Shown here: positions 1 through 5,478 of the stretch, in pieces
Numbering within the stretch: position 1 is the first letter of the stretch
Layout of the letters: every line of letters starts with the position of its first letter
Source: an uncultured Eubacteriales bacterium
GTDB taxonomy: Bacteria; Bacillota; Clostridia; Lachnospirales; Lachnospiraceae
Length of the DNA stretch: 12,855 nucleotides
Reading direction: 5' to 3'
Assembly (NCBI GenBank): GCA_900321915.1
Contig: ONXW01000101.1
Location: forward strand, 1-12,855
Program-made: the position numbers and the translations under genes
Notes under the pieces: generated by a model
Database searches by the model: none
What the model was told of the DNA's origin: nothing
What the model saw: only the letters and a program-made list of their open reading frames with translations

Positions 1-116
1 AACTTTGGAACTTTCGTTCCGCGGTCTCTACCTTATCGACCGCTGTTCTTGGAATTTTCAGGGTTTTATGTACTGTTCAGTTTTCAATGTTCCGTGCCGC
101 TCTCTCAAGCGACAGC
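1..116 (-). other. Structured 5' leader of a probable rRNA operon (pre-16S leader, leaves the window)
   Basis: Read on the minus strand, this stretch follows a strong promoter and carries a boxA-like segment at 72-92 (GAACATTGAAAACT followed by GAACAGT), the kind of sequence that lies in Firmicutes rRNA leaders and spacers and recruits NusB/NusE for antitermination. Three small hairpins are visible: a 6-bp stem around 98-115, GCGGTC (21-26) pairing with GACCGC (38-43), and GGAAC/GTTCC (7-11 with 16-20), which on the minus strand is closed by a GAAA tetraloop. There is no open reading frame of note. I infer that a 16S rRNA gene starts shortly beyond position 1, transcribed away from the window. 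The rRNA gene itself is not visible, so this rests on promoter and leader resemblance. Confidence 0.65.
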
Positions 117-122
117 TTAAGT

Positions 123-185
123 AGATTACCACGCTTAAATGGAGTTGTCAACAGCTTTTTTAACTTTTTTTAATTATTTTTTTTT
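123..185 (-). promoter_or_regulatory. Strong sigma-A promoter with A-tract UP element, rRNA type
   Basis: On the minus strand there is a perfect -35 TTGACA (146-151), a 17-nt spacer, and a -10 TAATCT (123-128) preceded by TG at the extended -10 position (130-131). Directly upstream are phased A-tracts (the T runs at 155-161, 165-171 and 177-185 on the plus strand), which look like an UP element for alpha-subunit contact. Transcription would start near 116 and run left out of the window. This arrangement is typical of rRNA promoters. The UP element begins about 12 bases past the rpiB stop codon. Confidence 0.75.
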
Positions 186-196
186 GGCGTTTTTTT

Positions 197-640
197 CTAC
201 TGCTCTTCGTTCATGGATTCCAGTTTTTTTACCCTGCGATGGAATTCTTCGTCCGGCAGAAAACGCGCCTCCGTGAAAGCCCGGATCAGGTCCGCGGCGA
301 CCTTATCCCCAATAATCTGGGCGCCGACCGCCATCACCTGGCAGTTATCATGCTCCACACACTGGTGGGCGGAATAGATGTCGTGGACCACGCTGGCCCT
401 GATTCCGTTCACCTTATTGCAGGCAATTGCCGCCCCCACGCCTGTGCCGCAGAACATGATGCCGCGCTCCGCACGGCCTTCTTTTATCTCCCTGCAGACC
501 TGTTTCGCAATATCCGGAAAGTCCACCGGTTCCGCGGAATAGCATCCGCAGTCTTTTACCTCATAGTGATCTGTGAGAAAGGTCATCAGCTGCTGTTTTA
601 ATACGTATCCGCAGTGATCTGATCCGATTACAATCTTCAT
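197..640 (-). CDS. rpiB: Ribose-5-phosphate isomerase B (RpiB/LacA/LacB family)
   Basis: This 147-residue cytoplasmic enzyme interconverts ribose 5-phosphate and ribulose 5-phosphate in the non-oxidative pentose phosphate pathway. The N-terminal phosphate/sugar-binding SDHCG (7-11, D8 and H9), the catalytic loop CGTG (C64, T66) and the ring-opening histidine H97 (in EHDNC) are all present, and the length is normal. The segment after H97 reads D-N-C-Q where E. coli RpiB has N-D-T-N, so it belongs to a divergent subgroup. LacA/LacB galactose-6-phosphate isomerases are related, but no lac-type partner subunit is adjacent. The ATG is preceded by AGGAGG (645-650), four bases away. The gene stands alone, with its own promoter at 695-723. 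No hairpin terminator is seen between its stop and the rRNA-type promoter downstream. Confidence 0.92.
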   Translation of the reverse strand: MKIVIGSDHCGYVLKQQLMTFLTDHYEVKDCGCYSAEPVDFPDIAKQVCREIKEGRAERGIMFCGTGVGAAIACNKVNGIRASVVHDIYSAHQCVEHDNCQVMAVGAQIIGDKVAADLIRAFTEARFLPDEEFHRRVKKLESMNEEQ

Positions 641-694
641 GTGGCCTCCTTAGACTCTCCGCCTTTTCCGTGTCAGGGGTTTCCGGGCAGAAAA

Positions 695-723
695 ATTTTA
701 CCATATGGCATATTTTCCCACAA
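695..723 (-). promoter_or_regulatory. Promoter of rpiB with extended -10
   Basis: On the minus strand the -10 TAAAAT (695-700) is preceded by TGG, giving an extended -10. A partial -35 TTGTGG (718-723) lies 17 bases upstream. The predicted start near 688 gives a leader of about 48 nt before the rpiB ATG at 640. It sits just downstream of the hppA terminator, so rpiB is probably transcribed independently. Confidence 0.5.
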
Positions 724-742
724 GGGATAAACACAGAAACAG

Positions 743-777
743 AAAAAGCGCATTCCCTCCCGCGGGAGGAAATGCGC
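743..777 (-). terminator. Intrinsic terminator of hppA
   Basis: On the minus strand a 14-bp stem (764-777 pairing with 748-761, one mismatch, centred on CCCGCGGG) is followed directly by a run of five T (747-743). It lies about 60 bases beyond the hppA stop codon and before the rpiB promoter. The hairpin is GC-rich and should be strong. Confidence 0.85.
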
Positions 778-838
778 CTGTGTGTTTATGAAGATTTGCC
801 GTCCGTGTTTTTCATTATCCGGATATCGCGCCGGCTGT

Positions 839-2821
839 TTACAGAAGGCCTCCGATGGAGAGGAACAGCGGTGCAAATACCAGGGATACGACAGTCATCA
901 GCTTGATGAGGATGTTCAGGGACGGGCCGGAGGTATCCTTGAAGGGATCGCCTACGGTATCGCCGACGACAGCTGCCTTGTGGGCATCGCTGCCCTTGCC
1001 GCCGTGGTTTCCGTCCTCAATATACTTCTTCGCGTTGTCCCATGCGCCGCCGGCATTGGACATGAAGATGGCCAGCATGACGCCGGTGACCAGGGCGCCT
1101 GCCAGAAGACCGCCGAGGGCTGCCGGTCCGAGAATAACGCCGACTGCCAGCGGGCAGGCAACCGCCATGATGCCCGGAACAAGCATCTCATGCAGCGCTG
1201 CCTGTGTGGAGATGGCTACGCAGGACCTGTAATCCGGTTTAGCAGTACCTTCCATGATACCCGGAATTGAGCGGAACTGACGGCGCACTTCCTCAATCAT
1301 CTTGTAAGCCGCCCTGGAAACAGATTCCATGGTCATGGCGGAGAACAGGAACGGCAGCATGCCGCCGATGAAGATACCTATAATAACAGTATGGTCCAGA
1401 ATATCAATCTTCTCCAGCTTGACAGCCTCCGAGTAGGAGACAAACAGGGCCAGGGCTGTCAGGGCAGCGGAACCGATGGCAAAGCCTTTGCCCATGGCTG
1501 CTGTGGTATTGCCGACAGCATCCAGCTTATCTGTGATTTTGCGGACACCCTCATCCAGTCCGGACATCTCGGCGATACCACCGGCGTTGTCCGCGATGGG
1601 GCCGTATGCGTCAACCGCAACGGTGATGGCCGTTGTGGACAGCATGCCAACCGCGGAAAGAGCGATACCGTAAAGGCCGCACACCTGGAATGCCGCGAAG
1701 ATGCCGACGCAGATCAGGAGAATCGGGACTGCGGTGGACTTCATGCCGACGCCGAGGCCGCTGATAATGGTGGTCGCGGCACCTGTCTCCGACTGCTGCG
1801 CAATCTCCTTTACCGGCTTATAGTCGCCGGAGGTGTAATACTCTGTGACAGTACCGATGAGAAGGCCGACGATCAGGCCGGCAATAACAGCGATAGCCGC
1901 GTTGAAGTTGCCGAACAGCATGGTGCTGAGCGCCACAGCGGCAATAAGTACCAGAGCGCTGGCCACATAGGTGCCGAGTTTCAGCGCCTTATGCGGATTG
2001 GACTTCTCATCTCCGCGCACAAAGAAGCTTCCGATAATGCAGGCAGCCAGGCCGATTCCTGCCAGAAGCAGCGGGAACATGGCGCCCGGTGCCTGGAAAT
2101 AGACGATGCCCAGGGTAAGGGCAGATACCAGAGCGCCTACATAGGACTCAAACAGGTCCGCGCCCATACCGGCGACATCGCCGACGTTGTCGCCCACGTT
2201 ATCAGCGATAACAGCCGGGTTTCTCGGATCATCCTCCGGGATGCCCGCCTCCACCTTGCCGACCAGGTCCGCGCCGACATCGGCCGCTTTGGTATAGATA
2301 CCGCCGCCGACACGGGCAAACAGGGCGATGGAAGAAGCTCCCAGGCTGAAACCGGAAAGCACGTCCACATTGCCGGTAAACAGATAGATTGCGCTCACTC
2401 CCAGGACGCCGAAGCCGGCCACGCACATACCCATGACGGAACCGCCCGCGAAAGCGGTGGTCAGGGCCTGGTTCATGCCGTGCTCTTTCGCCGCATTGGT
2501 CGTGCGGACATTTGCCTTAACCGCGATAGTCATGCCGAAGTAACCGGCAAGGGTGGAAAACAGGGCGCCGAAAGCAAAGCAGACGGCTGTCGTCCAGTTT
2601 CCGATGCCGAAACCGATCAGGAAAAAGAGAATTCCGACAAACATGATCAGAATCCTGTACTCCGCCAGGAGAAATGCATGGGCGCCTTCGCTGATAGCCG
2701 ACGCAATCTCCTGCATCCTTTCCGTACCTGCCGCTCTCTTTGTCACCGAAGAAGCCTGGTACGCCGCAAACAGAAGCGCACAGATTCCGAGGACAGGGAC
2801 AATCACTAACATATTGTTCAT
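839..2821 (-). CDS. hppA: Membrane-bound ion-pumping pyrophosphatase, K+-dependent type
   Basis: This 660-residue integral membrane protein hydrolyses pyrophosphate and uses the energy to pump Na+ or H+ across the cytoplasmic membrane. Hydrophobic segments run through the whole protein, as expected for the family's roughly 16 helices. The signature substrate-binding segments are intact: [11 protein letters not shown] (181-191), DNVGDNVGD (207-215), DNAKK (595-599) and [15 protein letters not shown] (620-634). At the site that separates subfamilies the sequence reads [10 protein letters not shown] (437-446), with Ala441 and Gly444. Alanine there, instead of lysine, marks the K+-dependent class. 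Whether it pumps Na+ or H+ cannot be settled by eye; Na+ pumping is common in K+-dependent enzymes of anaerobic Firmicutes. The ATG has AGGAGG (2829-2834) seven bases upstream. The gene is monocistronic, with a promoter at 2859-2887 and a terminator at 743-777. Confidence 0.97.
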   Translation of the reverse strand: MNNMLVIVPVLGICALLFAAYQASSVTKRAAGTERMQEIASAISEGAHAFLLAEYRILIMFVGILFFLIGFGIGNWTTAVCFAFGALFSTLAGYFGMTIAVKANVRTTNAAKEHGMNQALTTAFAGGSVMGMCVAGFGVLGVSAIYLFTGNVDVLSGFSLGASSIALFARVGGGIYTKAADVGADLVGKVEAGIPEDDPRNPAVIADNVGDNVGDVAGMGADLFESYVGALVSALTLGIVYFQAPGAMFPLLLAGIGLAACIIGSFFVRGDEKSNPHKALKLGTYVASALVLIAAVALSTMLFGNFNAAIAVIAGLIVGLLIGTVTEYYTSGDYKPVKEIAQQSETGAATTIISGLGVGMKSTAVPILLICVGIFAAFQVCGLYGIALSAVGMLSTTAITVAVDAYGPIADNAGGIAEMSGLDEGVRKITDKLDAVGNTTAAMGKGFAIGSAALTALALFVSYSEAVKLEKIDILDHTVIIGIFIGGMLPFLFSAMTMESVSRAAYKMIEEVRRQFRSIPGIMEGTAKPDYRSCVAISTQAALHEMLVPGIMAVACPLAVGVILGPAALGGLLAGALVTGVMLAIFMSNAGGAWDNAKKYIEDGNHGGKGSDAHKAAVVGDTVGDPFKDTSGPSLNILIKLMTVVSLVFAPLFLSIGGLL

Positions 2822-2858
2822 CCTTTAACCTCCTCTATAAAGAGTATTTATTGTTTTG

Positions 2859-2887
2859 ATGATACCTTAAATCATTTTTCTTGGCAA
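2859..2887 (-). promoter_or_regulatory. Sigma-A promoter of hppA
   Basis: On the minus strand there is -35 TTGCCA (2882-2887), a 17-nt spacer, and -10 TATCAT (2859-2864), each one base from consensus. The predicted start near 2852 gives a leader of about 31 nt containing the AGGAGG ribosome binding site of hppA. Confidence 0.75.
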
Positions 2888-2959
2888 CCGCAATCAAATA
2901 CATTGTCATACAAAATCAGTGATGGGCCGTATAGTTTATAAGTTATGCAGATAACAGAC

Positions 2960-2977
2960 CGCTGAACCGGTTCTGCG
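2960..2977. repeat. 18-bp imperfect palindrome, possible operator
   Basis: A perfect 10-bp palindrome GAACCGGTTC (2964-2973) is flanked by a T/T mismatch and then three more matching pairs, giving an 18-bp symmetrical site. It lies about 75 bases upstream of the hppA -35 and just past the UUCG terminator. It could be a regulator site or chance; nothing else in the window repeats it. Confidence 0.25.
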
Positions 2978-2980
2978 CAC

Positions 2981-3009
2981 GAAAAAAAGTCCCGCCGAAG
3001 CAGGACTCT
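2981..3009 (-). terminator. UUCG-capped intrinsic terminator downstream of lysA
   Basis: On the minus strand GTCCTGC pairs with GCGGGAC (one G-U wobble) around a TTCG tetraloop, and the hairpin runs straight into seven T (2988-2982). The preceding A-rich side extends the pairing into the T tract. The C(UUCG)G loop is exceptionally stable. The hairpin lies about 135 bases past the lysA stop codon, which is far for a simple operon end. It may instead end a small RNA made from this gap. Confidence 0.85.
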
Positions 3010-3082
3010 TTTTCAGGAATTCGAAGTTTTTCAAAAAAGCGAAAGGAAATAAAACGTACATCTTTCTTATGTCAAGAGTATA
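2982..3082 (-). ncRNA. Possible small RNA between lysA and hppA
   Basis: Two promoter-like patterns lie between the lysA stop and the UUCG terminator on the minus strand. One is an extended -10 TGATATACT at 3077-3085 (start near 3070). The other is a perfect -35 TTGACA at 3070-3075 with a 16-nt spacer and a weak -10 TTTATT at 3048-3053 (start near 3041). Either would give a transcript of about 60 to 90 nt ending at the hairpin, with no convincing ORF. It could equally be the 3' untranslated region of the lysA message. This is inference only; I recognise no known RNA family here. Confidence 0.25.
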
Positions 3083-3143
3083 TCATGCCTTCCCGGAAAA
3101 TGCTTGAACTCCCTTTGAATAAATTATGAATATTGTCTTAATC

Positions 3144-4412
3144 TTAGAGAACCGGATCCATTATCCCCGAAAAATCGAAGGTTGCGTAATAATCCTTCGG
3201 GGTCTCGGCGCGGCGGATCAGCTGAAAGCTTCCGTCTGTCTTTAAGAGAATCTCCGCGCTCCGCAGCTTCCCGTTGTAGTTGTACCCCATGGAATAGCCG
3301 TGGGCGCCGGTATCGTGGATGAACAGGATATCCCCTATGGCAATCTCGGGCAGCATCCTGTCGATGGCAAATTTGTCATTGTTCTCGCAGAGGGATCCCG
3401 TCACATCATAGCAGTGGTCGCAGGGCGCATCTTCCTTCCCCAGCACCGTGATATGATGGTACGCGCCGTACATGGCGGGCCGCATCAGGTTTACCGCGCA
3501 GGCATCCACACCGATATATTCTTTATATATATGCTTCTCATGGATCGCCGTCGTGACCAGCGCGCCGTACGGGCCCATCATGTAGCGGCCCATCTCCGTG
3601 TAGATCGCAACGTCATCCATGCCGGCAGGACCGAGTATTTTTTCATATGCCTGCCGCACGCCCTCGCCGATGGCAAAAATGTTGTTCGGCGTCTGATCCG
3701 GGCGGTACGGGATCCCGACGCCTCCGGAAAGGTTGATAAAGCAGATATCAGCGCCGGTCTCCTTCTCCAGGTCGACCGCAAGCTGGAACAGGATCTCGGC
3801 CAGCATCGGGTAATACTCGTCCGTCACGGTATTGCTCGCCAGAAAGGCGTGGATTCCGAACCGCTTTGCGCCCTTCCCCTTCAGGATGCGGAACGCCTCA
3901 AAAAGCTGGTCTCTGGTCATGCCGTATTTGGAATCCCCGGGATTATCCATGATGTCATTGCTGATCCGGAAGAGGCCGCCGGGGTTGAAACGGCAGCTGA
4001 TGGTTTCCGGAATATATCCCAGCGTCTTCTCCAGGCACGCGATGTGGGTAAAATCGTCCAGGTTAATAATGCCGCCCAGGTCATTGCAGTAGGAAAACTC
4101 TTCCGGCGGCGTGTCGTTGGAGGAGAACATGATATGGTCCCCGGTATAGCCCAGGGCTTTGGCCATCATCAGCTCGGTGAGCGAGGAGCAGTCCACGCCG
4201 CAGTCGTATTCCTTCAGGATATTGATAAGGTACGGATTAGGGGTCGCTTTTACGGCAAAATACTCGCGGAACCCCTTATTCCAGGAAAATGCGCGCTTCA
4301 CGCACTCCGCATTGTCCCGGATACCCTTCTCGTCATAGAGATAGAAAGGGGTCGGGAAGCTTTCGGCGATCTTTTTTGCCTGCTCCAGGGTTGCAAAAGG
4401 TTTCTTATCCAT
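3144..4412 (-). CDS. lysA: Diaminopimelate decarboxylase-like PLP enzyme (divergent LysA)
   Basis: This 422-residue fold-type III PLP enzyme probably makes L-lysine and CO2 from meso-diaminopimelate in the cytoplasm. The PLP lysine is K55 in FAVKA. A histidine in GIHAF (H188), the phosphate-binding SGGVG (229-233), and E273 in TEMGR follow. The C-terminal half has GSLCEN (339-344, C342), the usual catalytic cysteine of the partner subunit, and Y377-N380 near GYNYNG. Several motifs are altered against textbook LysA (EMGR for EPGR, GAH for GAY), so substrate should be confirmed; a related amino-acid decarboxylase is the alternative. An ATG further upstream (4601) is rejected because that region codes for the rhomboid-like gene in another frame. 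The chosen ATG overlaps that gene's stop by 8 bases (ATGGATAA) and follows GGGGGAG, suggesting translational coupling. Confidence 0.82.
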   Translation of the reverse strand: MDKKPFATLEQAKKIAESFPTPFYLYDEKGIRDNAECVKRAFSWNKGFREYFAVKATPNPYLINILKEYDCGVDCSSLTELMMAKALGYTGDHIMFSSNDTPPEEFSYCNDLGGIINLDDFTHIACLEKTLGYIPETISCRFNPGGLFRISNDIMDNPGDSKYGMTRDQLFEAFRILKGKGAKRFGIHAFLASNTVTDEYYPMLAEILFQLAVDLEKETGADICFINLSGGVGIPYRPDQTPNNIFAIGEGVRQAYEKILGPAGMDDVAIYTEMGRYMMGPYGALVTTAIHEKHIYKEYIGVDACAVNLMRPAMYGAYHHITVLGKEDAPCDHCYDVTGSLCENNDKFAIDRMLPEIAIGDILFIHDTGAHGYSMGYNYNGKLRSAEILLKTDGSFQLIRRAETPKDYYATFDFSGIMDPVL

Positions 4413-5265
4413 TCTCTCCCCCGTTCTTATCTGTGACATGCACATGTGTGTAGAGATGTTCCATGCAGTATTCCATATTGCCGGCACATTTTGAGCAGTA
4501 GCGGAACTCCAGGGAAGGGTCATCCTTCTCCGTCCTGCCGCAGACCGCGCACCGGTGAATGGTTCCGGATCCCGCGGACGGGCGCATCTTTGTGATGACA
4601 TCCTGGTTTGCCGCCCTGCGGAACTTCTCCTTCCGCATGATCTCCTGGGGACTCAGGCGTTTCATGTCCCTGGTCATCATGAAGAATATAATAAAGTTCA
4701 GAAGGGATACCAGGATCGCTATCCTTGCAGGCATCCCGCCCCGCACAAATTCCACGGCGAACTGAATGCCGATGATCGCGCCGAACCATTTCGCCTTAAT
4801 CGGGACGAGGCCGAAGAAATAGAATACCATCTCCGGGAAGGTCACCGCGAACGCCAGGAACAGCGACTCGTTGAGATAGTATGTGGTAATCGGCCAGGAC
4901 ACATGGAAAATGCCGTATACCAGGAAAGCCGCGGCAATGTGTCCCAGAACGCCCATAAAGAAATACATGTTGAACCGGAAGGTGCCCCATGTCCTCTCCA
5001 GGGTCGTTCCCAGGGAATAATACAGGTACATGGCGATCAGGTTAAAAAATATTCCCGAGGAAGGCGGACATATGAGAAATGTCACCAGCCGCCAGACCTG
5101 CCCCTTCAGGATCATGCCCGCATCCAGCGAGAGGAAGGTGTAGTAAAAATACGGGTTGATAAAGCTGAGGATGACCCCGAGCAGGTACATCATGGCGACA
5201 TAGTACATCAGGTTCGGAATCGCGAATCTGCCGAATTTGCGTTCCAGTCTGTTCATTAAATTCAT
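4405..5265 (-). CDS. Rhomboid-fold membrane protein with C-terminal zinc ribbon, catalytic residues apparently lost
   Basis: This protein has 286 residues with about six hydrophobic segments (roughly 17-36, 58-84, 98-120, 126-152, 160-174, 180-198). The loop after helix 2, LGTTLERTWGTFRFNMYF (85-102), matches the conserved rhomboid pattern of Leu-Gly, Glu and Trp-Gly. The serine-protease motif GxSG is absent: the matching region reads LNESLF (131-136). The last helix lacks the catalytic histidine. It is therefore probably a non-cleaving pseudo-rhomboid. A cytoplasmic tail carries CAVC (239-242), CSKC (257-260) and C267/H270, a likely zinc ribbon. It is the first gene of an operon with lysA, overlapping it by 8 bases. 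I chose the ATG at 5265 because AAGGA (5275-5279) lies nine bases upstream; the ATG at 5274 touches that site and is too close. The function is unknown. Confidence 0.82.
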   Translation of the reverse strand: MNLMNRLERKFGRFAIPNLMYYVAMMYLLGVILSFINPYFYYTFLSLDAGMILKGQVWRLVTFLICPPSSGIFFNLIAMYLYYSLGTTLERTWGTFRFNMYFFMGVLGHIAAAFLVYGIFHVSWPITTYYLNESLFLAFAVTFPEMVFYFFGLVPIKAKWFGAIIGIQFAVEFVRGGMPARIAILVSLLNFIIFFMMTRDMKRLSPQEIMRKEKFRRAANQDVITKMRPSAGSGTIHRCAVCGRTEKDDPSLEFRYCSKCAGNMEYCMEHLYTHVHVTDKNGGENG

Positions 5266-5274
5266 AGAGTCCAT

Positions 5275-5279
5275 TCCTT
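5275..5279 (-). promoter_or_regulatory. Ribosome binding site that decides the rhomboid-like gene start
   Basis: AAGGA on the minus strand directly abuts an in-frame ATG (5272-5274) but is nine bases from the next ATG (5263-5265). The second spacing is workable and the first is not. Confidence 0.6.
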
Positions 5280-5309
5280 AATATTATAGTCAATTCGTAT
5301 TGTCAGTTT

Positions 5310-5338
5310 ATTATAGGCAGTGCCCTCCCGTTTGTCAA
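5310..5338 (-). promoter_or_regulatory. Perfect-consensus sigma-A promoter of the rhomboid-like/lysA operon
   Basis: On the minus strand there is TTGACA (5333-5338), exactly 17 bases, then TATAAT (5310-5315). Both hexamers and the spacer are ideal. Transcription would start near 5303, leaving about 38 nt before the chosen ATG. The -35 is one half of a 12-bp palindrome (5333-5344). Confidence 0.85.
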
Positions 5339-5344
5339 TTGACA
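5333..5344. repeat. 12-bp perfect palindrome TGTCAATTGACA between divergent genes
   Basis: The site reads the same on both strands and holds a TTGACA on each. On the minus strand it is the -35 of the consensus promoter. On the plus strand no acceptable -10 lies 16-18 bases downstream (TAACGG at 5362-5367), so it does not clearly drive the rightward gene. It could be a dyad operator covering the -35, or a by-product of the promoter sequence. Confidence 0.5.
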
Positions 5345-5394
5345 GGAGCTTTGCGATTTCTTAACGGGGGATAAATTGTTTTTCGGAGGTTCTT

Positions 5395-5478
5395 ATGTTA
5401 AACTTCTATCTGACTCAGTCTGCCCTGCCGTTTTATCGGCGCCGGACCGGGCAAGAACAGGAGGGAACAGAACTTTGA
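5395..5478 (+). CDS. 27-residue leader ORF overlapping the start of the giant activase-like gene
   Basis: An ATG at 5395 follows GGAGG (5385-5389) by five bases and opens a 27-codon frame ending in TGA at 5476-5478. The peptide begins MLNFYLTQ and has a basic RRR at 15-17; it matches no family I know. Its stop overlaps the TTG start of the next gene as TTGA, and the next gene's ribosome binding site lies inside its last codons. This arrangement suggests translational coupling or a small regulatory upstream ORF. It has no run of one amino acid, so it does not look like a classic attenuation leader. It may also be chance, since the downstream gene has its own good ribosome binding site. Confidence 0.4.
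   Translation: MLNFYLTQSALPFYRRRTGQEQEGTEL
5459..5465 (+). promoter_or_regulatory. Ribosome binding site fixing the TTG start of the giant gene
   Basis: AGGAGGG is followed by a 9-base spacer and TTG at 5475. Translation from this TTG places the first conserved motif (GIDIGSTT) at residue 13, as in other activases. This favours it over an in-frame TTG at 5376. Confidence 0.75.

Noticed and set aside
155..185. T-rich run read as a terminator tail
   Set aside because: No GC-rich hairpin precedes it on the plus strand, and on the minus strand it is A-tracts upstream of a TTGACA, fitting an UP element better.
1391..2809. 472-residue plus-strand open frame opposite hppA
   Set aside because: It is a shadow of the pyrophosphatase gene: antisense register, odd composition rich in Ala, Gly, Asp and His, and no recognisable domain.
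3300..4436. 378-residue plus-strand open frame opposite lysA
   Set aside because: It is an antisense shadow with no motif; the opposing frame has intact PLP-enzyme signatures.
4413..4601. 63-residue N-terminal extension of the lysA frame
   Set aside because: It is rich in Arg and Ser, unlike the family, and overlaps the zinc-ribbon coding part of the rhomboid-like gene. The ATG at 4412 with GGGGGAG gives a family-like N-terminus.
5339..5367. Plus-strand promoter for the giant gene using TTGACA at 5339-5344
   Set aside because: The -10 position reads TAACGG, with only two matches, and shifted spacings are no better. The true promoter of this gene remains unidentified.
5376..5474. 33-residue extension of the giant gene from TTG at 5376
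   Set aside because: Its ribosome binding site is poor, the added residues have no family match, and AGGAGGG nine bases before TTG 5475 is far better placed. The GGAGG within this stretch serves the ATG at 5395 in another frame.
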